From: a virus
DNA length: 64,000 nt
IMG/VR virus record: IMGVR_UViG_3300020472_000016
Location: 1 to 64,000 of that record
Strand: one strand, 5' to 3'
Numbering within the stretch: the first letter of the stretch is position 1; each line of letters starts with the position of its first letter. Below are positions 22,519 through 30,747 of the stretch, one piece after another. The notes under the pieces were generated by a model, which saw only the letters and a list, made by a program, of their open reading frames with translations, was not told the origin of the DNA and ran no database searches. The position numbers and the translations under genes are program-made.

Positions 22519-22548
22519 TTTTCCACAGGTTATTAACACTTTTCCACA
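22519..22548 (+). promoter_or_regulatory. DnaA-box-like sites 2 and 3
   Basis: Two exact TTTTCCACA copies in the same orientation, starting 21 bases apart (two helical turns), each followed by G. The A/T-rich segment starts just downstream. Confidence 0.55.
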
Positions 22549-22709
22549 GCATTGTGTAGTATTACGGTATTATTTTAAATGTTTAATTTAATATGGTTAA
22601 GTGTTAGATAGATGAGTTAATCTTGCTGACTGTTGTTGTCTAAGAGTGTACTCTATTATGTAGGAGTTGTCAACATTTAAGGGACACAACACAAAATGTC
22701 ATATAGGGG

Positions 22710-22738
22710 TTGACTTTTCAGCGAATCCTATATACAAT
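22710..22738 (+). promoter_or_regulatory. Sigma-70-type promoter
   Basis: TTGACT, a 17-base spacer, then TACAAT, with TATA just before. This is close to the bacterial consensus and fits recognition by the host enzyme. The first convincing gene downstream begins at 23036, giving a leader of nearly 300 bases. Confidence 0.6.
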
Positions 22739-22887
22739 AGGTACAGTTACAAAGTTACACTTAGTAATCGAATTTACCCATGGGTAGGACATACAAACGT
22801 AACGACACGTATAAGTCAAATAGACCGAAATCTATTCGGGAAAAGAGACAACAATCGAGTCGTAATCGTCCACGGTACAATGATACT

Positions 22888-22896
22888 TTTTCCACA
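22888..22896 (+). promoter_or_regulatory. DnaA-box-like site 4 (TTTTCCACA)
   Basis: An exact TTTTCCACA, followed five bases later by an inverted near-match (TGGGGAAAA). Confidence 0.5.
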
Positions 22897-23035
22897 GACT
22901 ATGGGGAAAAGTATAACAAACCCACCAGACAGTTTAATTCACATAGTGATGACAATTAGTCTGTGCACAGTGTAAGATAGTAGAGATAATATACAGGTCA
23001 ATTCTTTACACTTTCTCTTGCTCTAATTGCCCCTC

Positions 23036-23203
23036 ATGACTAAAACTTTAACTCTCGAAACTTCACCCCCAGTTAGTGTTAAACTGTGGGCAAAGGGTTC
23101 TAAACACTTTTGGGCGTATGATTACCCACAATGTAATAAGAATGGTCCATTCAGTTCTTATCAACAATGTCTGAAAGATTGCCAGGAGTATAGTAACAAA
23201 TGA
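23036..23203 (+). CDS. Small hypothetical protein, 55 aa
   Basis: A 55-aa protein with conserved-looking aromatic and cysteine content (VKLWAKGSKHFWAYDYPQCN, SSYQQCLKDCQEY). It fits the pattern of small cyanophage proteins and is coupled by ATGA to the next gene. Function unknown. Confidence 0.55.
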   Translation: MTKTLTLETSPPVSVKLWAKGSKHFWAYDYPQCNKNGPFSSYQQCLKDCQEYSNK

Positions 23204-23400
23204 GCACACAATCTATACCCCGTTCGTTATCATTTTTAATGGAAATGTATGACCTTGGTTCTCTACCAGCAGACGAACAGATAGTATTAGCGCAGGGACT
23301 AATTGACTGTGGTCTCGATGATACTTTACATGGCAAATATCAGCAACTATGTGATTACTTTGTTGCAGAGGGTTTGTGTTACTATGTCCCTGACGATTAG
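23200..23400 (+). CDS. Small hypothetical protein, 66 aa
   Basis: A 66-aa acidic helical protein (SLSFLMEMYDLGSLPADEQI, GKYQQLCDYFVAEGL). ATGA overlap with the preceding gene. No family recognised. Confidence 0.55.
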   Translation: MSTQSIPRSLSFLMEMYDLGSLPADEQIVLAQGLIDCGLDDTLHGKYQQLCDYFVAEGLCYYVPDD

Positions 23401-23563
23401 GGACAGTAAATGATATCGACAGTTGGTTAATCATCATCGTTGCTTGTTACATAGGGCGTTATTAAAAAAGTACCTAACGCTAAGCTATAAACGTATCCCA
23501 GAGCGGTTGTTATATTTAAAAGCATTTTAAAAAATTTTACAATATAAAAAAAGGTCACAGAGG

Positions 23564-23722
23564 TTGGACGAGCAAAAAAGAAAATCAGATAGGAAAGCTG
23601 CTAAGAAAATTATTAAACAAGCGAAAGAGCATCCTGGATATTATACCAAAGAGGATGTGAGGTATGCTAAACTTATTAAACGCCGCACGAAGAAGCGCAA
23701 AACTGAGAATGATAAGACATGA
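23564..23722 (+). CDS. Small lysine/arginine-rich protein with TTG start, 52 aa
   Basis: A 52-codon frame starting TTG: MDEQKRKSDRKAAKKIIKQA, then KEHPGYYTKEDVRYAKLIKR and a basic tail. Its composition (very basic, helical, with the Y-TKEDV-YAKLIK pattern) is characteristic of a short protein that I recall as common in cyanophages. AAAGG lies upstream. It could bind nucleic acid. The region 23401-23563 before it has only a weak GCGTTA/TAACGC hairpin. Confidence 0.55.
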   Translation: MDEQKRKSDRKAAKKIIKQAKEHPGYYTKEDVRYAKLIKRRTKKRKTENDKT

Positions 23723-23775
23723 ACTCTCATATGTTGCGATAACCACGTACGCACTCCTAAAAATACTACTACATC

Positions 23776-24264
23776 ATGGCAAGAAAACGTTACGACGAAG
23801 TTTACGAGGTATGGAAGGATTACATAGGCATACCGTGGTGGAGAGAAAAGAAAGCAATCGGAGGGTGTTATGACATCATCCTGAAGTTCTATAAGGAACA
23901 GTTCGGGATGGAGTTGTTTGACTACCCATCAGAGAAGAAGTATCTTTTTAAACCTGAGTACATCGAAGCAGAATCACAACGTCAGGGAGGGAGCATAGTT
24001 GTCTACACTGGTAGAAACGATGAGTCCTTCGATATGAATATAATGCAGTTCGGTGATGTAATGATCATGCATCTGTTTATCGACCCACTGGCGGGGGGTT
24101 ACAGGGTCGATGGTAAGCGTTTGTGCAACCATATCGGTATATACCTAGGAGATGGATGGATGTTACACCACCCTTACCAGTGCGAATCTGATATTGTCGA
24201 TCTACATGACAACAACTGTTCGTGGTATTGCACTAACACAGAGTTGGTTCTGAGAAAAAAGTAA
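23776..24264 (+). CDS. NlpC/P60-like cell-wall peptidase
   Basis: A 162-aa protein with the order of an NlpC/P60 papain-like domain: a WWREKKAIGGCYD segment with candidate nucleophile C31, a helix (IILKFYKEQFG), FGDVMIM (about 92-98), then CNHIGIYLGDGWMLHH with catalytic H119 and a third polar residue at H131/H132. The family cleaves peptide cross-links of peptidoglycan; phage members often sit in the tail tip and help DNA entry. It lies at the start of the baseplate module, which fits. The usual DCSG motif is changed to GCYD. Confidence 0.65.
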   Translation: MARKRYDEVYEVWKDYIGIPWWREKKAIGGCYDIILKFYKEQFGMELFDYPSEKKYLFKPEYIEAESQRQGGSIVVYTGRNDESFDMNIMQFGDVMIMHLFIDPLAGGYRVDGKRLCNHIGIYLGDGWMLHHPYQCESDIVDLHDNNCSWYCTNTELVLRKK

Positions 24265-24281
24265 ACACTATATAAAGTGTT
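24264..24281 (+). promoter_or_regulatory. Small inverted repeat between genes
   Basis: AACACT-ATATAA-AGTGTT overlaps the stop of the peptidase gene. It has no U-run, so it is not a standard terminator; it may be an operator or RNA end-protector. Confidence 0.3.
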
Positions 24282-24298
24282 ATTGAGAAATAATTCCT

Positions 24299-24484
24299 AT
24301 GTCAAATCGCTATACCTTCCAGATAGATTCTGATGAACATGGGGAGCTCTTTATTACATTTCCTGATGATCTGATGGATGATCTAGGTTGGAAGTTCGGT
24401 GATGTGTTAGAATATGAGGATGAGACCGACGGTAGTCTAATTATTAAGAAGTCGGAAGACTCTCCTAAGTTAGAAGACCTTTAA
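24299..24484 (+). CDS. AbrB/MazE-like (SpoVT-AbrB) small protein
   Basis: A 61-aa protein with the swapped-hairpin pattern: FQIDSDEHGELFITFPDDLM, DDLGWKFGDVLEYEDETDGS, LIIKK. The order strand, FP-DLMDDLGWKxGD, strand, LIIKK is close to AbrB and MazE DNA-binding domains. It could be a transcriptional regulator or an antitoxin-like protein; no toxin partner is next to it. It is unusually acidic for a DNA binder. Confidence 0.55.
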   Translation: MSNRYTFQIDSDEHGELFITFPDDLMDDLGWKFGDVLEYEDETDGSLIIKKSEDSPKLEDL

Positions 24485-24507
24485 AAAAATACCCCCGAAA
24501 AACCACC

Positions 24508-25218
24508 GTGGACTTGATATGTATTCAGTGTGCTGCTATGGCAGCAAGATTCGATATGCAAGGGGAAAATGTCATAGAGACTTGCCCAGGTCGCCAACCC
24601 ACCAACAACGAGAAATTGTATAGATGGTCGAGTTGGCAACCTAAAACACCTTTCGCTCCTACGTGGGATTGTCCCATGTATATGGATACGGTAGATAGTG
24701 CGTTGTGTAATACTATCCTTACGGGCTTAACGAAAATAGAAGAAAAGATTGGTCATTGGACTACCTATAACTTTTTCTTAACTGATGATCCTATAGCACT
24801 TCAGTTAAAAGAACGTATAAAGGAGTCCCTATATGAGTTTGGAGACGAATTAAAAATAACCTTTTCCGACCAACTGTGGATCAGAGGTTGGATGCATTGT
24901 ACGAAGATAGGAGAGAAACTACCTATACATTCACATTCGATGCATGAGAATACATTCTTATCTGGTAACCTCCTGCTTCATAATAGTAATATACAGACAG
25001 AATACATAATCCCACACTATAGTACGTACTGTGGGAACTTTAAACCTGAGGCAAAATGTGGTAAGATGTTATGGTTCCCTTCATGGGTAGAACACTATGT
25101 ACCTGAATGCAATGAGAATAGATATTCTATAGCATGGGATATTTACACCAATGAAGCAATGGAGTACATGGCAGAGAACCATCCTGAAGACTCAATGAGT
25201 TTAAGTTGTTTATTATGA
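24508..25218 (+). CDS. 2-oxoglutarate/Fe(II) oxygenase (TIGR02466-like)
   Basis: A 236-aa protein. Ligands are H141-S-H143 in IHSHSMHENTF, then LSGNLLLHNS, KMLWFPSWVEHYV with H196, and R205 in NRYSIAWDIY. The start is uncertain: GTG at 24508 adds an N-terminal CIQC plus a later C, while ATG at 24538 would remove CIQC. It is the twelfth Fe(II) oxygenase-like gene in the window and lies alone beside the tail module. Confidence 0.75.
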   Translation: MDLICIQCAAMAARFDMQGENVIETCPGRQPTNNEKLYRWSSWQPKTPFAPTWDCPMYMDTVDSALCNTILTGLTKIEEKIGHWTTYNFFLTDDPIALQLKERIKESLYEFGDELKITFSDQLWIRGWMHCTKIGEKLPIHSHSMHENTFLSGNLLLHNSNIQTEYIIPHYSTYCGNFKPEAKCGKMLWFPSWVEHYVPECNENRYSIAWDIYTNEAMEYMAENHPEDSMSLSCLL

Positions 25219-25391
25219 ATGAGCAAATGAAAAAAGAGATTCCCGATTGGGAGAAAGAATATCTCACCATGAATAAGAACCTCACTGAACGGCAGAAAGA
25301 GATTCTTAAAGGTGCTGAGATCAAATCTCATGAGGGCATGCTATTTGGTGGCATGTATTCTGATTGGAAGAGGCAAAAAGGTTATGAGTGA
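25215..25391 (+). CDS. Small hypothetical protein, 58 aa
   Basis: The ATGA overlap with the oxygenase supports this start. A charged helical protein (MKKEIPDWEKEYLTMNKNLT, ERQKEILKGAEIKSHEG). No family recognised. Confidence 0.55.
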   Translation: MNEQMKKEIPDWEKEYLTMNKNLTERQKEILKGAEIKSHEGMLFGGMYSDWKRQKGYE

Positions 25392-25632
25392 AAAATCATT
25401 TGAGGATATCTATGCTGAACACATGGAGATGATCAGCAAGGCAATAGAGAACCTAGCAGAGCGTCAGAAGGGTATAGAAGAAGCGTTTGGGCATATACCT
25501 AAACCTGGTGCTGATATGATTAAGTACAAACCACCTGAGTATGAGGATTATCTTAATCTCACGCAAATCTTTGACGATCTGTATACTAGACTAAATATGT
25601 TGGAGGGTCGTATTAAAGAATTAGAGAAGTAA
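25384..25632 (+). CDS. Small coiled-coil protein, 82 aa
   Basis: I start at ATG 25384, which overlaps the previous stop by eight bases; a longer frame exists but reads through the upstream gene. Two helical parts (EDIYAEHMEMISKAIENLAE and LTQIFDDLYTRLNMLEGRIK) flank a proline-containing linker (HIPKPGADMIKYKPPEYEDY). The ends suggest a coiled coil. It is joined by TAATG to the 1375-aa structural gene and may be its assembly partner. Confidence 0.58.
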   Translation: MSEKSFEDIYAEHMEMISKAIENLAERQKGIEEAFGHIPKPGADMIKYKPPEYEDYLNLTQIFDDLYTRLNMLEGRIKELEK

Positions 25633-28600
25633 TGGCTTCTTATATCATTGAGACAGGTCGTGGATATCCAAATGCCGTTAGTCAGCAGACGTATACGAAT
25701 ACGTATGATCGTCCTAGTAATGGCAACTATCGTAGTCACGATTACCACTCAGGTCCTGGAACAAATTATAATATAACATTTAATGACTTTGGTCCTGGTA
25801 CCATGGTCATGGGAAAGGATATTGTCTATTATATTGGTGATGAAGAGGAAACTTGTGTAGGAGCAAACTGTGATGGGTATAGGAGGGGCATATACAGGTG
25901 GTACAGAGGCAAATATACAGACCATAAGTATACAGATACAAAGTACTTTGATTATGATTATGACTTCCCAGGTGAATCTAACAGTGGAAGAGAGAAAGTA
26001 GGTAGAGGATATAATAGAGAACCTCGTGATGGACGTGCTGTCTTTTGGTTATCTAAAACAGATATAGCAGGAAAGACTACACCATTGGTGTCTTACTACA
26101 ATAACGACATCAATGATACGTTGTTGAGTACTTCACCTACTACCGTTACTCCAACCTTTGATGCATCTGGTAACTTAGTTGTTGGTGGTACAGGGACTGG
26201 AACTATAGAATTTAGATTCAGTTGGAATGATAATCCTAATACTGCTGGAGTTGCACTTGGAACTTATGCGATTGCTTCTCTTGGAATATCCTTCACACAG
26301 ACATCAGGTGTACAAACTGGATCATTACCAAGTCAGCAAGCTACTGTAACAGCAGGTCAGACATATAACTGCACCATTACTAATGGTAATGCTGCTGGAT
26401 TCGATGTAATAAATGGTAATCAGACTCTATGCTTTAAGGATGGTCATGGTAACGATTGTAATGCAACGCTATCCATTGGTTATCCAGGGGATTATGAACG
26501 AGTAAGCACCATAGGACACATATGGACATCATTGGCAAATGCACAAGAATATGCAGTAGCTGGAGAGACACCCGTCCCTTTATATGAATACCTGTGGAAT
26601 ACAAATACTACACGTCGAGATCATCTCTACACGATATCTCCACAAGAGGAAGTGAACCTGCAGACGGGAATTGCTGGAGTCCCAGACTGTAAAGATCCAC
26701 GAGATCAGAATTATACTTACATTGGGATAATAGGGTATGTCTTTTCATTAGACAGATCTACAGCAGCAAAGAAACTCATGAGAGATATTGCTGCTATTGG
26801 TCCCACAGGAGAATGTAATGTCAATAGGTCGGACTGGTATCAGTGGAATAATGAATGGACACTATTAAAGTATCTTCGTGAACAGAATGGAGTACCTGCG
26901 ATACAAGGTTGGGGTAACCCTGCTAATGTAGCAGGTGTTAATACTACGGATGCATTGTTCGAATGGTTCTATGGTAGGAATGGTGCAGTCAAGGCAGCAC
27001 TTCCTAGATACCTATCTTTTGAGACTTCATATGACTCACAGTTCGTTTACTATCTGTATGATACGTCATACCCATGGAACGGACCAATTTTTGGTATCAA
27101 TTTTTCGTTAAGTGATGCAGCATGTTGTCCTAACTCAACTGATGCTGAAGGATGTCCGTCTTGTGTACCTGTACCTATAGAGTATAGTAGGTTCTATGAG
27201 ATCCGAGAGGACTCATGGGAGACTATGAAAACCAAATTAGTACTGTCTGATATGGCATCAGAGAATATTAATGAGTCTTATAACGTTTTTGATACAGAAT
27301 CCCGTAGGATTCTCTTCAGATATACTACTACATCAGGTTCCTTTTACATCGGTGAAAAGATCAACGGGTGGGATATTACTCAATTGCGCTATTTTGGTGA
27401 TGAACTCAAGGTAGGATACATGGAATTGAGTGGTGAAGGCAATGCTTTTAGTTATAATCAGGCATTTACCTCTACAGATAATGGTGCTATCGTAGTTCTT
27501 GCGGGCTTTGGTATACCAGATAAGGCGGGCTTTGCTGGTGTATACGAATTTCCGAAGAAAATTCAGTACTATCAGGTAGAAATTGACCCAGAACAACTAA
27601 TTGCTACCCGTACTTTGGACAAAGCAGAGATAGTTGCGAACATAAACAACAAAGGACAGGTCGCATCTATCGATATTATCAATGGTGGCTTCGGATATAT
27701 CAAGCCTAAGATCGATATTGAGCAGCCTGCAGTGCTAACTGAACTAGGTGCTAACGATTTATCACGTAAAACACTACATGGTATGGGTGGTTGGAGTGGT
27801 CAAACACTAGAAGCACCTGAAGATCCCGTGTATAACCCACGTGGTGACAAGAATAACTTCATGATGAAGGACATTAAGGAGAAGCAATCCGCTATAGCAA
27901 ACGAAAAGAACGAAGAAACGTATCAAGAAAGAGAAAGATTGATGCCTTATTCGGAGAATAGTGATGTTCAGCTCTCAGGTACTGACCAAACAATAAGTGT
28001 AGAGAAGAAAAAACTACGTCGTCAGACTGGTGAGGGTAAAGGAAAGACAGAATTTAGGAAAGCAAAGTTACAAATCACCAAACTAGACGACAATGGAACC
28101 ATAGAAGAGATACTAATTACCGACAGAGGGTCAGGATATGACTTCGATCCCGACAATAAACCTCAAATTTATATCGTTGACGTGGAAACAGAGACCTATA
28201 AGATCAGAGGTCCTAACACACAACCGCAAGTAGAAGATTATAAGACAGCAATTAGGCACCCAAAAGGTCTTAAGCAGGAACTTAAGAAGAGTACTACTGC
28301 TAATGATGAGGAAATGGACGTTATGGACATCGGTGTTATCGGTGGACTTAACACTTTAATGAACGGATTCACTGCTCAATACCCTGTTGGGTACTTAAGA
28401 ATGAACGATATAGACAGAGAAGAGGAAACTGCTCTGTGTAATAACCTCCCTGCAGGGTGTATTAACATAGAATTTCCCAAAGTTATTGAGGATGCACTGT
28501 TTACAGTCGAAGATGTGCAAGGAATGATTGAGGGAAGTGATGAATTTGCTGAGTTTATGGACAATCAATACCCTACATTGCTAGCTGCATCTAGAGATGG

Positions 28601-29759
28601 GGACGGAACAGCAGATCAAGTTGGTGGTTTGTATGGATTTAATGGTGGACAAAAGTGTGTTAAGATAGGACAACCTAAATTTTACTCTGCAACTAGGTTC
28701 TACGACATACCTTGTCCGTATATTAAGACCAATGATGATGGTGATAACCGAGCATTTGGGTATATGGTACACAAGTACTGTGCTTCTAAGTCGGATAATG
28801 CCAGTTTTAGAGTATCAATGGTCACTGAGGGACATACAACTGGTGCTCAGGGGCAAGAATTTATGAATTTCCTTAGGAATTTGCCCGAACCTAAACTTAC
28901 AGAGACCAGAAAGACCCCTCCAGGCGGTTCTAGTGACCAAAAATGTTGGCCATGCAAACGTGGTAGCATAGAAGGACGTTGTTATAGGGACTCAAACAAC
29001 CAAGCGGACATAATTTTCGTTCCTGTGGGTAGTGATGAGAACACTTATGACTGGAATAGGCAAGGATTTTCGGAATATGAACAGTTTAAAGTTTGGTTAG
29101 GAGATAATCTTACAAATCATTCACCAGGAACTTCATATACATGGATTGCTCATGAGGAAGATCCTGAAACTGGGCAAGAACTTGATGTACGACAATGGAG
29201 TTATACAGATATAACTGTAGCAATGCCTGCTGCAGGTACAATGACCCCTCCTAACGAGTGTTGGGACACTTATCTCAGAACCACTCAGAACACCATAGGA
29301 CCGTTAGATGCATTCTGTGGGTACAATCCATCCGAACCTCCTCCAGGCACCGATAAGACCGCCACAGGAGGGTACTGGGACGTTGGATACATTGCCACTC
29401 CTCCTTGTGCAGGACATTTAGCACTCGATTTTGTATCTGACGCAGCAATTGCTGTAAATCCTAGACTTTGTAGTGAATTTGAGGTTATTCTAGGACCTGT
29501 TAATGGTACTATGGACGTTAAAAATTATAATACTGGTGCAACTATAGTATTTGGTGATACAGTACGTAATGTAGGTAACCCTTACTTCACTGAATGTGAT
29601 CTAGTCTTCGGTCAAATGACTTCTATTGTCAATCCTCCTAAATTACTTAAAGGGAAAGAGCGAATTGCGAAGGTATCATGGGATCCTTCTGATCCAGATC
29701 GACCCGAATACGATCCTAACTTTAAAATACCTGAAACTAACTTGGAGCATGCTGAATAA
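25632..29759 (+). CDS. Large virion structural protein, 1375 aa
   Basis: A multi-domain protein without enzyme motifs. Residues 1-130 are Tyr/Asn/Gly-rich. About 170-280 is a beta sandwich (GTGTIEFRFSWNDNPNTAGV). About 290-380 resembles a DUF5648-type lectin repeat (PLYEYLWNTNTTRRDHLYTI, then YIGIIGYVF). Residues 680-720 carry one INGGFGYIKPKI repeat of the kind abundant in the giant protein, and 850-880 another (ITDRGSGYDFDPDNKPQIYI). A charged helical linker lies at 750-810. The C-terminal third is Cys-containing with several PP-G turns. It sits just before a PAAR-like tip gene and gp25, so it is likely part of the baseplate or its fibres. Confidence 0.7.
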   Translation: MASYIIETGRGYPNAVSQQTYTNTYDRPSNGNYRSHDYHSGPGTNYNITFNDFGPGTMVMGKDIVYYIGDEEETCVGANCDGYRRGIYRWYRGKYTDHKYTDTKYFDYDYDFPGESNSGREKVGRGYNREPRDGRAVFWLSKTDIAGKTTPLVSYYNNDINDTLLSTSPTTVTPTFDASGNLVVGGTGTGTIEFRFSWNDNPNTAGVALGTYAIASLGISFTQTSGVQTGSLPSQQATVTAGQTYNCTITNGNAAGFDVINGNQTLCFKDGHGNDCNATLSIGYPGDYERVSTIGHIWTSLANAQEYAVAGETPVPLYEYLWNTNTTRRDHLYTISPQEEVNLQTGIAGVPDCKDPRDQNYTYIGIIGYVFSLDRSTAAKKLMRDIAAIGPTGECNVNRSDWYQWNNEWTLLKYLREQNGVPAIQGWGNPANVAGVNTTDALFEWFYGRNGAVKAALPRYLSFETSYDSQFVYYLYDTSYPWNGPIFGINFSLSDAACCPNSTDAEGCPSCVPVPIEYSRFYEIREDSWETMKTKLVLSDMASENINESYNVFDTESRRILFRYTTTSGSFYIGEKINGWDITQLRYFGDELKVGYMELSGEGNAFSYNQAFTSTDNGAIVVLAGFGIPDKAGFAGVYEFPKKIQYYQVEIDPEQLIATRTLDKAEIVANINNKGQVASIDIINGGFGYIKPKIDIEQPAVLTELGANDLSRKTLHGMGGWSGQTLEAPEDPVYNPRGDKNNFMMKDIKEKQSAIANEKNEETYQERERLMPYSENSDVQLSGTDQTISVEKKKLRRQTGEGKGKTEFRKAKLQITKLDDNGTIEEILITDRGSGYDFDPDNKPQIYIVDVETETYKIRGPNTQPQVEDYKTAIRHPKGLKQELKKSTTANDEEMDVMDIGVIGGLNTLMNGFTAQYPVGYLRMNDIDREEETALCNNLPAGCINIEFPKVIEDALFTVEDVQGMIEGSDEFAEFMDNQYPTLLAASRDGDGTADQVGGLYGFNGGQKCVKIGQPKFYSATRFYDIPCPYIKTNDDGDNRAFGYMVHKYCASKSDNASFRVSMVTEGHTTGAQGQEFMNFLRNLPEPKLTETRKTPPGGSSDQKCWPCKRGSIEGRCYRDSNNQADIIFVPVGSDENTYDWNRQGFSEYEQFKVWLGDNLTNHSPGTSYTWIAHEEDPETGQELDVRQWSYTDITVAMPAAGTMTPPNECWDTYLRTTQNTIGPLDAFCGYNPSEPPPGTDKTATGGYWDVGYIATPPCAGHLALDFVSDAAIAVNPRLCSEFEVILGPVNGTMDVKNYNTGATIVFGDTVRNVGNPYFTECDLVFGQMTSIVNPPKLLKGKERIAKVSWDPSDPDRPEYDPNFKIPETNLEHAE

Positions 29760-30289
29760 TGGCTTATGGAATGTTACTACCAGTCGCACCTTACACGGGC
29801 TTGCCGTGTTCAGGGCATGGTATATGCATCCCATCTACTGTACATAGTGTACAGGCATGTGGAACTCCACCAATTCCTTACACGATTAGGATAAAGGAGT
29901 TCACTTGCTGGTGGCCACCTTTCCCAATGATACTCACTGGGACATTAAGTCCACTCAAAGCAACGGTACTAACAAACTTTCTACCGACTTTGACCTTTGG
30001 TGATATGTTTATTAACCATCCATCACCGTGTACTAACATAGTCATATACATGTGTCCTTGTGGAAAGGCAATGTGCCCTATCCCAACACCCATTCCCTGC
30101 TCAGTATTGACGATTGAGGATATGGGTATAGGTCATATGAGGTTCTTATGGGCCACTACCTTCGCTACATACTGTACCAAGCTACCAATAGGTAGAATTT
30201 TGGATCCATTGGGAATCGGATTCCCAGGATTTAGTTATCCTTGTTCATCCGTAGTTGCGTATGGAAGTCCAAATGTGTTATCATCTTAA
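29759..30289 (+). CDS. PAAR-like tail tip protein
   Basis: A 176-aa protein of short Gly, Pro, Cys and His turns: GHGICIPSTVHSVQACG, TFGDMFINHPSPCTNI, CPCGKAMCPIPTPIPC and, at the end, SSVVAYGSPNVLSS. GD..-HPSPC and GSPNVL are turn motifs typical of PAAR cone proteins that cap T4-type spikes (T4 gp5.4) with a metal-bound tip. The position, between a large structural protein and gp25, fits. It is longer than the simplest PAAR proteins (about 95 aa). Starts by TAATG overlap. Confidence 0.55.
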   Translation: MAYGMLLPVAPYTGLPCSGHGICIPSTVHSVQACGTPPIPYTIRIKEFTCWWPPFPMILTGTLSPLKATVLTNFLPTLTFGDMFINHPSPCTNIVIYMCPCGKAMCPIPTPIPCSVLTIEDMGIGHMRFLWATTFATYCTKLPIGRILDPLGIGFPGFSYPCSSVVAYGSPNVLSS

Positions 30290-30304
30290 AAGTTAGAGAT
30301 TATT

Positions 30305-30454
30305 ATGGCAAAAGCAACAGCAGGTGCATGGGGAACTGGTAGTTATGTACCATCCACACCGAAAATGACTAGACAAGGTACTAGTAAGAACACAAAGTAT
30401 GCTGCTACTTCTAGAAATGGTGCTAGAAAGAAGTACAGAGGGCAGGGTAGATAA
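30305..30454 (+). CDS. Small basic conserved phage protein, 49 aa
   Basis: A 49-codon frame: MAKATAGAWGTGSYVPSTPK, then TRQGTSKNTKYAATSRNGAR and KKYRGQGR. It is very basic, low-complexity and probably unfolded. I recall near-identical small proteins in other cyanomyoviruses, which suggests a conserved virion or assembly role. It is joined by TAATG to the SET gene. Confidence 0.6.
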   Translation: MAKATAGAWGTGSYVPSTPKMTRQGTSKNTKYAATSRNGARKKYRGQGR

Positions 30455-30747
30455 TGTACAAGGCACTGCCTAATTGTTTACATGTGAAAGATAGCTCTGT
30501 CGCAGGACAGGGCTTATTTGCTACACAAGATATACCAGATGATGTGTATCTTGGCATATCACATGTTGTAGTAGATGAAGAGATTATGAGGACACCTTTG
30601 GGTGGTTTTGTGAATCACAGTGAAGAACCCAATTGTATCAAGGTTTATGAGGAAGAAGATTGGGGAAAGATATACCATATGAGAACTATTAGAGCAATTA
30701 AGAAGGGTGAAGAACTGTTCTTAAAGTATACTTTCTACAAAGTGTGA
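30454..30747 (+). CDS. SET-domain protein (putative protein lysine methyltransferase)
   Basis: A 97-aa protein consisting of a minimal SET domain: S-VAGQGLFATQDI near residue 15-27 (SAM-binding loop), GGFVNHSEEPNC with N54-H55-S56 and P59-N60-C61, and KKGEELFLKYTFY (83-95) with the catalytic Tyr region. SET enzymes transfer a methyl group from S-adenosylmethionine to lysine. It is shorter than usual because the pre- and post-SET parts are missing. Its place inside the baseplate module suggests a virion or host protein substrate. Confidence 0.78.
   Translation: MYKALPNCLHVKDSSVAGQGLFATQDIPDDVYLGISHVVVDEEIMRTPLGGFVNHSEEPNCIKVYEEEDWGKIYHMRTIRAIKKGEELFLKYTFYKV

Larger units (their letters stand above)
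22512..23035 (+). other. Gene-poor region, candidate replication origin and regulatory segment
   Basis: About 520 bases without a convincing gene. It holds three exact TTTTCCACA boxes (22519-22527, 22540-22548, 22888-22896), an inverted near-copy TGGGGAAAA at 22902-22910, an A/T-rich stretch at 22555-22600 next to the first two boxes that could unwind, a consensus sigma-70-type promoter at 22710-22738, and the palindrome CTGTGCACAG near 22963. A TTG-initiated frame from 22667 to 22975 crosses the promoter and is probably chance. Confidence 0.45.

Noticed and set aside
22667-22975. A 102-codon open frame with a TTG start
   Set aside because: It crosses a near-consensus promoter and a DnaA box, has no proper ribosome site (AGGAG is only a base from TTG) and its composition differs from its neighbours. 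I treat the region as regulatory.
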